Notes: generated from the letters alone by a model not told the origin. Numbered from the stretch's first letter, positions 23,481 to 33,410 are shown. The stretch is 64,000 bases of DNA from Tardiphaga sp. 709 (GCF_032401055.1 NZ_CP135529.1:2728001-2792000); one strand, 5' to 3'. A program made the numbers and translations.

Positions 23481-24251
23481 TTACCTATTAGGGTCCGGAT
23501 AGACCAGGCTGCGCCAGCCAGAGCGATCGAACGGCGCCCACGCGCCTTCCTTCTGCGCGAGACGCTCCGCCACTGCATAGACGACAGCGGGGTGATGCCC
23601 CATCCCGCAATGGCTGCTCTCGACCTCGATGCTCTCCGACATCGCCGACGGCTTCTCTACGCAGCCCTGCCAGGCACAGACGCCGTCGGTGCGGCTGTAG
23701 ATCGCGGTGGTCGGGACCGGCGGCGTATCGGCGAGCGAGCCACCGAAATCGTCGTCGGTGTCGTCGGCGCGTTTGCCGCTGGCGAATTCATAGACACGCC
23801 AGGCATTGGTGGATTTCGGATGGCCGGCAAACGGGCTGCCCAGCGTGATCACCGAACGGACGCGGTCCGGCATCATCTTGGCGAGCTGGCGTGCGTAAAG
23901 GCCGCCGAGACTCCAGCCGACCAGACTCACCTTGCGGCCGTGGGTCTCGTTCATCTCTTTCAGCAATTCGACCATGCTGCCCTGCACACCGTCGCGCAAA
24001 CCGAGATTGCGGCCCTGCTTCCAGCCGCTGACGGCATAGCCGCGGCCCTTGAGGAAGGTGCGGAGCGGACCTGTCGAAACATCAGAGGCCACAAGGCCCG
24101 GCAGTACCAGTACCGGATGACCATCGCCACGCGGCGCGAGATTCAGCAGCGGCAGCGCACCCAGAAACGCGCCGAATTCGTGGACCGCACGGCCTTCAAG
24201 AAACATCAGGGTTTTCGATGGGGGACGCTGCGCCTGGGCCGTAGCCGACAT
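23481..24251 (-). CDS. Alpha/beta hydrolase of lipase/PHA-depolymerase-like type
   Basis: 256 residues, no signal peptide. After a Gly/Arg region the fold runs HPVLVLPGLVASDVSTGPLR, nucleophile elbow SLVGWSLGGLYARQL (GWSLGG, Ser near residue 116), ITLGSPFAG, the acid region IYSRTDGVCAWQ and His in VESSHCGMGHHP. The GxSxG variant and ITLGSPF strand resemble triacylglycerol lipase-like proteins. The substrate cannot be assigned. It is convergent with the hydrolase-OsmC gene, 19 bases apart, and has no operon partner. Confidence 0.85.
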   Translation of the reverse strand: MSATAQAQRPPSKTLMFLEGRAVHEFGAFLGALPLLNLAPRGDGHPVLVLPGLVASDVSTGPLRTFLKGRGYAVSGWKQGRNLGLRDGVQGSMVELLKEMNETHGRKVSLVGWSLGGLYARQLAKMMPDRVRSVITLGSPFAGHPKSTNAWRVYEFASGKRADDTDDDFGGSLADTPPVPTTAIYSRTDGVCAWQGCVEKPSAMSESIEVESSHCGMGHHPAVVYAVAERLAQKEGAWAPFDRSGWRSLVYPDPNR

Positions 24252-24435
24252 CTGATTTCCTCTCGCCGGCGCGTTGGCCGGTCATATCGATTGATTTGAA
24301 AGCAGCCTCACAGGAGGGAATCACACAACGCACCGAAGCAACTATCAGTTCACTCAAGTTAAGGTCGGGTTTGTGGCAGTTCAAGCGCATCCCGATACCC
24401 CCGGCGCCTCACTTTTCCGCAATGCGGAACTGCTC

Positions 24436-25722
24436 TCACAGCAGTCGCAACAGATATTCGATCGTGTAGAGCGCCAGCCCGGCGAGCCCGCCGATCAGCG
24501 AACCGTTGAAGCGGATATATTGCAGATCGCGGCCTATATTGACTTCGATGACACCGATCAGCTGCTGCATGTCCCAGCCCTTCACCTGGTCGGCGATAAA
24601 ACTCGACACGCCGCTTTTCTGATCGGCGATGAACGTGCGCAACACCACGACGATGCCCTGGTTGATCTCGCCGCGCATCTCGGCATCCGCGCGCAGCGCT
24701 GCGCCGGCCTCGACGAATACATTGGCCAGATGATGTGCCAGTACATTGCTTTCACCTGATGCACTGCGCTCGATGAAGCTGCGCGCATTGTTCCAGAGAT
24801 TACGTCCTAGTTCGGCAAGCTCGGAGCGCGCCAGCAGATCGCGCTTCAACCCATCGATACGGCCGGTGAAGCCGGGCTCGGTCTCCAGCCGATCGACGAA
24901 GGACAGCAGCATGCGGTCGAACTCGCCACGGAACGGATGCGCAGGATCCTTGCGTACATCGTCGAAGAAGGTCGTGGCCGACGCGACGATGCGCTTCAGC
25001 AGGAACGCATCGGCGCGGTAGAGTTTGAGCAACGTCGGCAGCTCGTCGCGAATCTTGTTCTTGATGACGGCTAGCGTGTCCGGCTCGGTCAGCGCGCCAT
25101 GCATGGCGCCGAGCAGATTGTCGAGCAGGCCCTGATGGCGACCATCCCTGATGAAGCCCCGCATGGTGCCGGCAGCGATGGGCGCGAGATCAACCGACTG
25201 CAGCTGGGTCATCACACGGCGTGTGATGAAGGTTTTGAGACCAGACGTTTCCGTCGCCGACATCACCTCCGGCAACAGCCGCAGCAAGAAACTCGCGAGA
25301 TCGGCGCTACGCTTCTTGTCGCTCAGCCAGTCTGCAACGAAACTCGCAAAATCCACCTCACGTAATTTGGCCTCGACCGGCCCGGCTTCGAGGAAATGCA
25401 CCTCGATGAATTCACCCAGCTTGTCGGCAATGCGATTTTGATTCGCCTGGATGATCGCGGTGTGCGGAATCGGCAGACCCAGCGGCCGACGGAACAGCGC
25501 GACAACGGCGTACCAGTCCGCCAATCCGCCAATGGTGGCCGCTTCCGCGAAGGCCGCAACGAATCCGAACACGGGATGAATCGGCAGCAGGATTTTTGCC
25601 GCTATGAACACCACCAGACAGCTCGCCAGCACCAGTGCGGCGATCGCCTTCACGCGTCGCAGCTCTGCTGCGCGCGCAGCGTCGCCGGGACTCGCGAAAG
25701 ACGAAAAACTGTTTGCGTCCAT
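24436..25722 (-). CDS. DUF445 family membrane protein
   Basis: 428 residues. Two hydrophobic helices at the N-terminus (IAALVLASCLVVFIAAKILL and the next ~20 residues with EAATIGGLADWYAVVALFRR, the DUF445 signature) and one at the very C-terminus (LIGGLAGLALYTIEYLL) flank a long helical cytoplasmic or periplasmic body rich in charged residues. The signature PLGLPIPHTAIIQANQNRIA is clear. Function is unknown; YjiN of E. coli belongs here. ATG 25722 is preferred because GAGGAAG precedes it. It is a single gene. Confidence 0.9.
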   Translation of the reverse strand: MDANSFSSFASPGDAARAAELRRVKAIAALVLASCLVVFIAAKILLPIHPVFGFVAAFAEAATIGGLADWYAVVALFRRPLGLPIPHTAIIQANQNRIADKLGEFIEVHFLEAGPVEAKLREVDFASFVADWLSDKKRSADLASFLLRLLPEVMSATETSGLKTFITRRVMTQLQSVDLAPIAAGTMRGFIRDGRHQGLLDNLLGAMHGALTEPDTLAVIKNKIRDELPTLLKLYRADAFLLKRIVASATTFFDDVRKDPAHPFRGEFDRMLLSFVDRLETEPGFTGRIDGLKRDLLARSELAELGRNLWNNARSFIERSASGESNVLAHHLANVFVEAGAALRADAEMRGEINQGIVVVLRTFIADQKSGVSSFIADQVKGWDMQQLIGVIEVNIGRDLQYIRFNGSLIGGLAGLALYTIEYLLRLL

Positions 25723-25921
25723 AGGCTTCCTCAACCGGTCAAGATGGCCGGTTCCCGCTGTTAACATAATGTCGGACAATGTGAGTCACTGTCGTTAACC
25801 TTTCTTAAAGATGTCGCTCGCGGAACCTGCTCCGCGTGGTAAATCTCGATTCGAACTTGCGAGGCGCGCTTCGCTTTGATGAGCGCCGAAGACCGTTTTG
25901 GGAATTTCATGAGCGAGATCA

Positions 25922-26176
25922 TTGTCGTACCGCCCCGCCCGCGATCCGCTACCGGATCAGGAACAGAAGCAGGCCGCGCTGAGCTATCTCAACGAAGCCT
26001 GGGCGGAAGCACGACATGACGGCGTCGATGGCGATTGCCTCGCGCAGGCCAGCCTGTTCGCAGCCTTTGCCGAACTCGTCGGCACCTATGGCGAGGACGC
26101 CGTGGCGAAGTTTGTCGAGGGTCTTCCGGGCCGCGTGCGCAATGGCGAGTTCTCGCTGACACTGGCACGGCAGTAG
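25922..26176 (+). CDS. Small hypothetical protein (about 84 aa), start unclear
   Basis: Frame reading SYRPARDPLPDQEQKQAALS then LNEAWAEARHDGVDGDCLAQ and AVAKFVEGLPGRVRNGEFSL; helical and acidic. The only in-frame start is TTG 25922, with a weak ribosome site. An ATG at 25909 has a better site but lies in another frame (MSEIIVV) and would need a one-base deletion near 25930 to join. Either the TTG is used, or the sequence carries a frameshift or sequencing error. Function is unknown. Confidence 0.6.
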   Translation: MSYRPARDPLPDQEQKQAALSYLNEAWAEARHDGVDGDCLAQASLFAAFAELVGTYGEDAVAKFVEGLPGRVRNGEFSLTLARQ

Positions 26177-26196
26177 TCACATAGCTCTGACTGTCG

Positions 26197-26216
26197 TCGC
26201 CCGCTTCCGCGGGCGA
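26197..26216. repeat. Short GC-rich palindrome between convergent genes
   Basis: TCGCCCGC pairs with 26209-26216 around TTCC, between the small protein gene and the dihydroorotase-like gene. It may terminate both; it belongs to the dispersed palindrome class. Confidence 0.6.
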
Positions 26217-26232
26217 TCCAGCCTGAGATACC

Positions 26233-27567
26233 TTACGCTTTCAACGTCTCCAGGAACTTCACCGTCTCGCCCTGTGACGGCGTGACAAGCTCGCCCTGCC
26301 ACATCACGCGGTTGCCGCGCACGAATGTGCCCACGGGCCAGCCGGTGACTTTCACACCGTCATAGGGCGTCCAGCCCGCCTTCGAGGCTACCCAGTCATT
26401 GGTGATGGTCTCGGTGCGTTTCAGATCCACGATGGTGAAGTCGGCGTCATAGCCCGCCGCGATGCGGCCCTTCATGGCGATGTTGTAGAGCCGCGCGGGA
26501 CCTGCACTCGACAGATCGACGAAGCGTGCCAGCGACAGGCGGCCGGCATTGACGTGATCCAGCATGATCGGCACCAGCGTCTGCACGCCGGTCATTCCCG
26601 AGGGCGACGCCGGATAGATTTTCTTCTTTTCCTCGAGCGTGTGCGGCGCGTGGTCGGAGCCGAGCACATCAATGATGCCCTGACTGATGCCGTTCCAGAT
26701 GCCGTCGCGATGGCTGGCATCGCGCACCGGCGGATTCATCTGCGCCAGCGTGCCGAGGCGCTCATAGCATTCCGGCGCCGCCATGGTCAGGTGATGCGGT
26801 GTCGCCTCGCAGGACGCGACGTCCTTGTGGTCGCGCAAATATTCGATCTCTTCTTTCGTCGAGATATGCAGCACATGGATGCGCTTGCCGGTCTCGCGCG
26901 CAAGGTTGACCAGCCGCTGCGTCGCCATCAGCGCCGCAGTCTCGTCCCGCCACACCGGGTGCGAACGGGTGTCGCCTTCAATGCGCAGGTTCTTGCGCTC
27001 GTTGAGGCGATATTCGTCCTCGGCATGGAAGGCGGCGCGGCGCTTGATGACCTGGAAGATGCGGCGGAGACTGTCGTCATCCTCGACCAGCAGCGCGCCG
27101 GTGGATGAGCCGATGAATACTTTCACGCCGGCGCAGCCGGGCGCGCGTTCGAGCTCCGGCAGGTCCTGCACGTTCTCGCGGGTCCCGCCGATGAAGAAGG
27201 CGTAATCGCAATGCATGCGATGATGGCCGCGCTTCACCTTGTCGGTGAAAGTGGCTTCGTCGATGGTCAGCGGATTGGTATTCGGCATTTCGAACACGCC
27301 GGTGACGCCGCCCATCACGGCACTCTTCGATCCGGTCTCCAGATCTTCCTTCTGTTCCAGACCCGGCTCGCGGAAATGCACCTGGGTGTCGATCACGCCG
27401 GGCAGGATGTGCAGCCCCTTGCAGTCGATCACCTCCGCGGCCGAGGCCGCGCCGAGCGATCCGATGGCGGCGATTCGGCCATTGCGGATGCCGATATCGC
27501 GCGCGCCCTCGCCGTCCTGATTGACGACGGTGCCGTTCTTCAAAATCGTATCGAATGTCTGGGTCAT
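26233..27567 (-). CDS. pyrC: Dihydroorotase-like amidohydrolase (type I)
   Basis: 444 residues of the class I dihydroorotase type, which closes N-carbamoylaspartate to dihydroorotate in pyrimidine synthesis. Motifs: [23 protein letters not shown], carboxylated-Lys region [14 protein letters not shown], His in [10 protein letters not shown], His in [10 protein letters not shown] and the catalytic Asp in [10 protein letters not shown]. The first His of the usual DxHxH metal motif is Gln here (DTQVH), while all other ligands remain. Length and order are normal. It is a single gene with no pyrB nearby, so it may be the cell's PyrC or a paralogue acting on another cyclic amide. Confidence 0.85.
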   Translation of the reverse strand: MTQTFDTILKNGTVVNQDGEGARDIGIRNGRIAAIGSLGAASAAEVIDCKGLHILPGVIDTQVHFREPGLEQKEDLETGSKSAVMGGVTGVFEMPNTNPLTIDEATFTDKVKRGHHRMHCDYAFFIGGTRENVQDLPELERAPGCAGVKVFIGSSTGALLVEDDDSLRRIFQVIKRRAAFHAEDEYRLNERKNLRIEGDTRSHPVWRDETAALMATQRLVNLARETGKRIHVLHISTKEEIEYLRDHKDVASCEATPHHLTMAAPECYERLGTLAQMNPPVRDASHRDGIWNGISQGIIDVLGSDHAPHTLEEKKKIYPASPSGMTGVQTLVPIMLDHVNAGRLSLARFVDLSSAGPARLYNIAMKGRIAAGYDADFTIVDLKRTETITNDWVASKAGWTPYDGVKVTGWPVGTFVRGNRVMWQGELVTPSQGETVKFLETLKA

Positions 27568-27717
27568 CTGGTCTTGTCACAGCCTGTGAATGCCGCGCAG
27601 GATGAGCGCGGGCCTTGTTGTCGGCATCTTAGCGGCTTAACTTTAGCTGTCATATCCGCCAGCCGTGATTCACCCTCGTTTCCTGGCTCGTTTATTGGAT
27701 TTTTCGAGATTTTCCCA

Positions 27718-28602
27718 ATGAAAGCAGCGCTTCTCCCCAATCGGGGTGTGGTGAAAATCGCCGGCAACGACGCCCGCGGTTTCCTCAACAACCTCGTGAC
27801 TTCCGAGCTTGAGGTGGTGACGCCGGGCACCGCGCGGTTCGCCGCGCTGCTGACGCCGCAGGGCAAGATCATCGCCGACTTCCTCATCACCGAAGCACCG
27901 GCCGGCCATGGCGGCGGGCTGCTGATCGACTGCCCGCGCGAACTGGCACAACCGCTGGCCACCAAGCTAGGCTTCTACAAGCTGCGCGCCAAAGTGACGG
28001 TGGAAAATCTCTCCGATGCGCTCGGCGTACTCGCGGCGTGGGACGGCGAGCCCGGCATGAAACCGGACCTCGCCTTCGCCGACCCGCGCGACGGCGCGCT
28101 CGGCTATCGCATCCTCGTGCCGCCCGATCTGGTCCCGAAGACGGCCGCGCTGGTCGGTGCCGAACTGGTCGATGCATCAGCCTATGAAGCGCACCGCATC
28201 AGGCTCGGCGTGCCACGCGGCGGAGCTGATTTCGCCTATGGCGATGCGTTCCCGCACGAAGCCAATATGGACAAGCTCGCCGGCGTCGACTTCGACAAGG
28301 GTTGTTACATCGGCCAGGAGGTCGTCTCCCGCATGCAGCATCGCGGTACGGCGCGCACGCGCATCGTCGGCATCACGCTGGATGGCCCGGCGCCGGCCGC
28401 CGGCACCGAAATCCGCGCTGCGGACAAGCCGATCGGCACCATGGGCTCGTCTGCCGATGGCCGTGGCCTCGCCATGATCCGCACCGACCGCGCCAGTGAT
28501 GCGCTCGATGCCGATGCCGCTTTCCTGGCCGGCGACATCGCCATTCATCTCGCCGACGCCGCTGCCGTACGCGCGCTGGCCACGAAGAAGACCCCCGCAT
28601 GA
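27718..28602 (+). CDS. ygfZ: YgfZ/CAF17-type folate-binding protein
   Basis: 294 residues. The family signature [17 protein letters not shown] is intact, including the Cys that is conserved in the K-G-C-Y-x-G-Q-E motif. The fold is a GcvT-like tetrahydrofolate-binding domain. YgfZ-type proteins help the maturation or repair of Fe-S enzymes such as MiaB. The ATG at 27718 fits the family start ([20 protein letters not shown]). Its stop overlaps the start of tag by four bases. Confidence 0.93.
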   Translation: MKAALLPNRGVVKIAGNDARGFLNNLVTSELEVVTPGTARFAALLTPQGKIIADFLITEAPAGHGGGLLIDCPRELAQPLATKLGFYKLRAKVTVENLSDALGVLAAWDGEPGMKPDLAFADPRDGALGYRILVPPDLVPKTAALVGAELVDASAYEAHRIRLGVPRGGADFAYGDAFPHEANMDKLAGVDFDKGCYIGQEVVSRMQHRGTARTRIVGITLDGPAPAAGTEIRAADKPIGTMGSSADGRGLAMIRTDRASDALDADAAFLAGDIAIHLADAAAVRALATKKTPA

Positions 28603-29225
28603 ACAAGCCCGCGATCACGCATGCCGACGGCAGGACGCGCTGCCCGTGGCCGGGCGAAGATCCATTCTATGTCGCCTATCACGACACCGAATGGGGCGTT
28701 CCGGAATATGACGACCGCGCGCTCTACGAGAAGCTGATCCTCGATGGCTTCCAGGCCGGCCTCTCCTGGATCACCATCTTGCGCAAGCGCGACAATTTCC
28801 GCAAAGCATTCGATGACTTTCAGCCGGAAAAAATCGCGCGCTACAGCGAGAAAAAAGTTCACGCGCTGATGAACGATGCCGGCATCGTGCGCAACCGCGC
28901 CAAGATAGAAGGCGCGATCCTCAGCGCCAAAGGCTATCTGAAAATCATGGAAGAAGGCGCCGGCTTCTCGAAATATCTGTGGGACTTCGTGGACGGCAAG
29001 CCACTGGTCAATAATTTCAAGACCCATGGCAGCGTGCCTGCCTCGACACCGCTATCGGCCAAGATCTCCAAGGATCTGCAGGGGCGCGGCTTCAAATTCG
29101 TCGGCCCGACCATCGTCTATGCCTTTATGGAGGCCACAGGCATGGTCAACGATCATCTCGTGACCTGCTTTTGCCACGAGGCCTGCATGGGCCTGAAGCG
29201 CAAGCCGCGCCTCAAGGCGAAGTAG
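28599..29225 (+). CDS. tag: DNA-3-methyladenine glycosylase I
   Basis: 208 residues of the Tag family, which removes 3-methyladenine from alkylated DNA. The zinc-binding residues are visible: Cys in TRCPWPG, His in AYHDTEWG, and the C-terminal [11 protein letters not shown]. The substrate-recognition block [20 protein letters not shown] is typical. The start overlaps ygfZ, so both are probably on one transcript with the HD-domain gene that follows 27 bases later. Confidence 0.95.
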   Translation: MNKPAITHADGRTRCPWPGEDPFYVAYHDTEWGVPEYDDRALYEKLILDGFQAGLSWITILRKRDNFRKAFDDFQPEKIARYSEKKVHALMNDAGIVRNRAKIEGAILSAKGYLKIMEEGAGFSKYLWDFVDGKPLVNNFKTHGSVPASTPLSAKISKDLQGRGFKFVGPTIVYAFMEATGMVNDHLVTCFCHEACMGLKRKPRLKAK

Positions 29226-29252
29226 CAGCAAGAAACTCAAGAACAAGAACCG

Positions 29253-29867
29253 ATGGCCAAATCGAAATTCTCCACTGACGTCGCCACCCGCGCCTGGCAA
29301 CGCATGCTGTCGGGCCGGCGGCTTGATCTGCTCGATCCCTCGCCGCTGGATATCGAAATTGCCGATATTGCCCACGGGCTCGCGCGCGTAGCGCGCTGGA
29401 ACGGGCAGACCCATGGCACACATATTTTCTCGGTGGCACAGCACACGCTTCTCGTGGAAGCTGTGTTGCGCGAGCAAATGCCGCGCGCTGATGAGCGCGT
29501 ACGGCTCGCGGCCCTGCTGCATGACGCGCCGGAATATGTCATCGGCGATATGATCTCGCCGTTCAAGGCGGTGATCGGCGGCGACTACAAGGTGATCGAG
29601 AATCGCCTGCTCGGCGCCATCCACATCCGCTTCGGCCTGCCGCCGGTGCTGGAGCCCGGGATCACCAAGCAGATCAAGGCCGCCGATATGGGCGCCGCCT
29701 ATCTGGAAGCCACACGGCTTGCGGGTTTCAAGGAAGCCGAGGCCAAGCGACTGTTCGGCAAGGATCCCGGCCTCTCGGAAGCCATGGTGGAAGATTACCT
29801 GACGCCGTGGTCGGCGGGGAAGGCTGAGAAGCGGTATCTGGCAAGGTTTGAGGCGCTGCTGGCGTAA
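29253..29867 (+). CDS. HD-domain phosphohydrolase (YfbR-like)
   Basis: 204 residues with the HD signature: HIFSVAQHTLLVEAV, LLHDAPEYVIGDMISP (HD pair near residue 90) and a late Asp in IKAADMGAAYLEA. This order (H...HD...D) is that of YfbR-like 5'-deoxynucleotidases, which remove phosphate from dNMPs. Length is close to YfbR. It follows tag closely and is likely co-transcribed; nucleotide cleaning next to DNA repair is a reasonable pairing. Substrate specificity is inferred. Confidence 0.8.
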   Translation: MAKSKFSTDVATRAWQRMLSGRRLDLLDPSPLDIEIADIAHGLARVARWNGQTHGTHIFSVAQHTLLVEAVLREQMPRADERVRLAALLHDAPEYVIGDMISPFKAVIGGDYKVIENRLLGAIHIRFGLPPVLEPGITKQIKAADMGAAYLEATRLAGFKEAEAKRLFGKDPGLSEAMVEDYLTPWSAGKAEKRYLARFEALLA

Positions 29868-29942
29868 TTTAAACTCGGTCATGCCCGGGCATGACGTGGA
29901 GAGAACGGAGCGTTATAACGACGCTCAACAAAAGGTTCCCCG

Positions 29943-30449
29943 ATGATCCACGTCTGCTCGCTCGCCGATCTGCATCCCACCGTGAAGGACACGGCCGCGA
30001 GCCACGTGCTCACCATCATGGCCAATGTCGCGCAGGTGCAGCGGCCGCCGTCGATCAGCGAGGTCAATCATCTCAGGGTTCAGGTCGACGACATCACCGA
30101 GGCCATGGACGGATTTGTCGCGCCGAACGAGGGCCACATCGCGCAGGTGCTGGACTTCGTCCGCGGCTGGGACCGCGCCTCGCCGCTGGTGATCCATTGC
30201 TATGCCGGCATCTCCCGCTCCACCGCCAGCGCCTTTGCCGCCGCCTGCATGCTCAATCCGGACCGCGACGAGCGCGACATTGCGCTGCGCATCCGCGCGG
30301 CCTCCCCGATCGCATCCCCCAACCGCCTGCTCGTGACCCTCGCCGACAAGGCGCTGGGCCGCGGCGGCCGCATGGTCCGCGCGCTCGACGAGATGGGCCC
30401 CGGCAATCTGACCGTGATCGGCAAGCCGTTTCGCCTCGATCTGGATTAA
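29943..30449 (+). CDS. Tyrosine/dual-specificity phosphatase-like protein
   Basis: 168 residues. The CX5R phosphatase loop is present as VIHCYAGISRSTASAFA (Cys near residue 85, Arg six further on). The upstream block HLRVQVDDITEAMDGFVAP holds an Asp that could serve as general acid. The protein has no membrane segment and is cytoplasmic. Bacterial members dephosphorylate proteins or small phosphates; the target is unknown. It stands 75 bases after the HD gene, and a short palindrome (CATGCCCGGGCATG) at about 29881 lies between, so it may form its own unit. Confidence 0.85.
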   Translation: MIHVCSLADLHPTVKDTAASHVLTIMANVAQVQRPPSISEVNHLRVQVDDITEAMDGFVAPNEGHIAQVLDFVRGWDRASPLVIHCYAGISRSTASAFAAACMLNPDRDERDIALRIRAASPIASPNRLLVTLADKALGRGGRMVRALDEMGPGNLTVIGKPFRLDLD

Positions 30450-30473
30450 TTCCAGCAATTGCACGCGGCGCGT

Positions 30474-30485
30474 GAACTAAAGTTC
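30474..30485. promoter_or_regulatory. 12-base palindrome, copy 2 (GAACTAAAGTTC)
   Basis: Exact second copy of the palindrome at 22102-22113. It is 92 bases upstream of the DUF2339 gene, in a gap that also carries a GC-rich hairpin (30511-30520 with 30529-30537). Confidence 0.4.
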
Positions 30486-30576
30486 TCCACGACAACACAT
30501 ACCGATGGCCATGTCCCCGGGCGCTGTTCCGGGGCATGATTGGCGTGTGCCCTGTGTCCTGAAGGTTTGATAGTCG

Positions 30577-33267
30577 ATGTTCGATGATTTCGGTTTCGTC
30601 ACGCTGGTGATTGCTATCGTTGCCTTCATCTTCGCGCGCAAGGCGCGCAATGAGGTGAAGGTGCTTCGCGCCCGACTCGACGCCTATGAGGCGACACCGC
30701 GTGTGGCCACCACGACCGCCGCAGCAACACCGGACCTCACAGCGACCGCACCGGACATTGCATCCGCACCTGCTCTCTCAGAGACATCGACCGAGGTAAT
30801 CCGCGAAGCCGCACCCTCGATCCAGCCGGATGTCCCTGCTCACACTGCGCCCGAACCCGCCGCGCCTATGGAAGCCCCTGCGGCTGGCCCCGGCTTCGAG
30901 GAACGCATCGGCACGCGCTGGGTGGTCTGGGTCGGCGGCCTCACGCTGGCACTCGGCGGCTTCTTCATGGTGCGCTATTCCATCGAGGCCGGCCTGCTCG
31001 GCCCCGAAGTCCGCGTGCTGCTCGGCGGCCTGTTCGCCCTGGCACTGCTCGCCGTCGGCGAATTTGCGCGCCGCAAGGAAAGCCTGTCTGCGATTGCACC
31101 GCTGCCCATCGCCAATATTCCGGCGATTCTCACAGCGGCCGGCACTGCCGTCGCCTTTGCGACAGTCTATGCCGCCTATGCGCTGTATAACTTCCTCGTC
31201 CCCGGCACGGCCTTCGCCCTGCTCGGCATCGTCGCCATGTGCACCATGGCCGCGGCATTGCTGCACGGCCCGGCGCTCGCGGGCCTCGGCATTGCCGCCG
31301 CCTTCGTCACGCCGGTTTTGGTGTCGTCCGGCAAGCCGGATTACTGGGCGCTGTATATCTATCTCGCTATCGTTATGGCGGCCGCCTTCAGCCTCGCGCG
31401 TATCCGGCTGTGGCGCTGGCTGGCGCTAACCACCATCGCCTTCGCCACGCTGTGGACCCTGCCGGGCCTCGACGCTGGCACGCCATCCCTAGCACCGCAT
31501 ACATTCCACGTCCTCGCCGGCTTCCTGCTTGCCTCGCTGCTGGTCGTATGCGGCTTCCTGTACGGCCCGCCGGCTGAAGAAGGCCGCATCGAAGGCATCT
31601 CATCGGGCGCACTCAGTGCGAGCTTGCTCAGCGCGACGCTGGTCGTGCTCTCCAGCTTCCATGCCGACATGGCCATGGTGACATTCGCGCTCGTCGTCGC
31701 CGGCACGCTGTTCGTCGCCTGGTACGCACAGGCGGCCACCGCGGCGGTTGCCGTGGCCGCTGGCTTCGTCGCAGTCGTTTTTCTGGAATGGGCCATCCAG
31801 GGCAATTTGGACATGCTGGTACTGCCCGGCGGGCCGCTGGCCGGCATCGGTGCCAGCCCGGTTGAAAGCTCGGTGACGCTGCATCTCGTATCCGCGGCGA
31901 TTTTCGCGCTCGGCTTCGGCGCGCTCGGCTTCCTCGCCCAGGGCCGCTCCGTCAGCGCTGTTATTCCGTTGATCTGGTCGGGCGCCGCGGTGTTCACGCC
32001 GCTGGCACTGTTGATTGCACTCTATGCCCGCATCGCGCATCTCGATCGCTCGATCCCCTTCGCCATTCTCGCCGTCATCATCGGCGCAGCCTTCGCGGCC
32101 GCCACCGAACTACTCGGCAAGCGCGAGCCACGTCCGGGTCTCGCGATCTCCACCGCGCTGTTCGCCACCGGCACGCTCGGTGCGCTGGCGTTGGGGCTGA
32201 CCTTTGCACTGGAGAAAGGCTGGCTCACCATCGCACTGTCGCTGATGGCGCTGGGCACCGCCTGGATCTCCATGCAGCGGCCGATCCCGTTCCTGCGCTG
32301 GCTCGCGGCCATCCTCGCCGGCATTGTCGTCGCCCGGATGGGCTGGGAGCCGCGCGTGGTCGGAGATCTCGTCGGCACCACGCCGATCTTCAACTGGCTG
32401 CTGTGGGGTTACGGCGTGCCGGCTGCCTCGTTCTGGGCCGCCAGCATCCTGATGCGCCGCCGCGGCGATGATGCGCCGCTGCGCATGGTGGAATCCGCCG
32501 CGATCCTGTTCACGGTGCTGCTGGCCTTCATGGAAATTCGTCACCTCGTCAATGGCGGCAACGTCTATCGGTCGTCGTCGGACCTCACAGAAGTCGCATT
32601 GCAGGTCTGCGTCGCGCTCGCCATGGCCATCGGGTTGGAACGGCTGCGCATCCGCAGCGGCAGTATCGTGCATAATGTCAGTGCGGTGCTCCTCACGCTG
32701 TTCGCAGGCATTGCGACGCTCGGCGGATTGCTATTCCTCACCAACCCGGCGATCTGGCGCATCGACGTTGGCGGCGTGATCTTCAACCTGCTGCTGCTCG
32801 GTTACGCCCTGCCCGCCGTGCTCGCCCTGTTGCTGTCCTACGCCGTAGCCGGCCGTCGCAAGCCGGCCTATGGCAACACCATCGCCGGTGGAGCGCTGGT
32901 GCTGGCCCTGATGTATGTGACGCTGGAAATCCGCCGCATCTATCACGGCCCGATTTTCTACAACGCCTCGATCACCGATGCCGAGCAATATACGCTGTCG
33001 ATCGCGTGGCTCGGCTTTGGCGTCGTGCTGCTCGGCATCGGCATCCTGTTCAACTCGCAGCGCGCACGCCTCGCCTCGGCCGTGGTCATCGCATTGACGA
33101 TCCTCAAGGCGTTCCTGGTCGACATGTCGTCGCTCACCGGCGTCTACCGCGCACTGTCCTTCATGTGCCTCGGCCTCGTGCTGGTAGCCATCGGCTGGCT
33201 GTATCAGCGTATCCTGTTCTCGAGACGCACACAGCCACCCGCGGCGGCCCCTGCAACGGAAACCTGA
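30577..33267 (+). CDS. DUF2339 polytopic membrane protein
   Basis: 896 residues. An N-terminal membrane helix (FVTLVIAIVAFIFARKAR) is followed by a Pro/Ala/Thr-rich linker (~30-105), then the DUF2339 start GFEERIGTRWVVWVGGLTLA and some two dozen hydrophobic helices to residue ~880. The family signature region GLALGGFFMVRY-type is clear. Function is unknown. Such size and helix number suggest a transporter or an enzyme in the membrane, but no polar signature identifies it. It is a single gene that follows a palindrome also seen upstream of the hydrolase-OsmC gene. Confidence 0.9.
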   Translation: MFDDFGFVTLVIAIVAFIFARKARNEVKVLRARLDAYEATPRVATTTAAATPDLTATAPDIASAPALSETSTEVIREAAPSIQPDVPAHTAPEPAAPMEAPAAGPGFEERIGTRWVVWVGGLTLALGGFFMVRYSIEAGLLGPEVRVLLGGLFALALLAVGEFARRKESLSAIAPLPIANIPAILTAAGTAVAFATVYAAYALYNFLVPGTAFALLGIVAMCTMAAALLHGPALAGLGIAAAFVTPVLVSSGKPDYWALYIYLAIVMAAAFSLARIRLWRWLALTTIAFATLWTLPGLDAGTPSLAPHTFHVLAGFLLASLLVVCGFLYGPPAEEGRIEGISSGALSASLLSATLVVLSSFHADMAMVTFALVVAGTLFVAWYAQAATAAVAVAAGFVAVVFLEWAIQGNLDMLVLPGGPLAGIGASPVESSVTLHLVSAAIFALGFGALGFLAQGRSVSAVIPLIWSGAAVFTPLALLIALYARIAHLDRSIPFAILAVIIGAAFAAATELLGKREPRPGLAISTALFATGTLGALALGLTFALEKGWLTIALSLMALGTAWISMQRPIPFLRWLAAILAGIVVARMGWEPRVVGDLVGTTPIFNWLLWGYGVPAASFWAASILMRRRGDDAPLRMVESAAILFTVLLAFMEIRHLVNGGNVYRSSSDLTEVALQVCVALAMAIGLERLRIRSGSIVHNVSAVLLTLFAGIATLGGLLFLTNPAIWRIDVGGVIFNLLLLGYALPAVLALLLSYAVAGRRKPAYGNTIAGGALVLALMYVTLEIRRIYHGPIFYNASITDAEQYTLSIAWLGFGVVLLGIGILFNSQRARLASAVVIALTILKAFLVDMSSLTGVYRALSFMCLGLVLVAIGWLYQRILFSRRTQPPAAAPATET

Positions 33268-33325
33268 CGCCGCCCCGGCGCAATTCCCGCTTGCGCATTC
33301 CCTGCGATCGTCAATGATACCGATC

Positions 33326-33360
33326 GCGGCGATCCCCGGCCTAAGGCCGGGGATCGCCGC
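33326..33360. repeat. Perfect 16-bp palindrome
   Basis: GCGGCGATCCCCGGCC pairs with 33345-33360 around TAA, 58 bases after the DUF2339 stop. It is very stable, could end that transcript, and is a member of the dispersed palindrome class. Confidence 0.75.
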
Positions 33361-33410
33361 ATAAAAGCATCCGCGCACCAAGCGCGAGAGCCAAAAAAGA
33401 TCGGGAGCCC

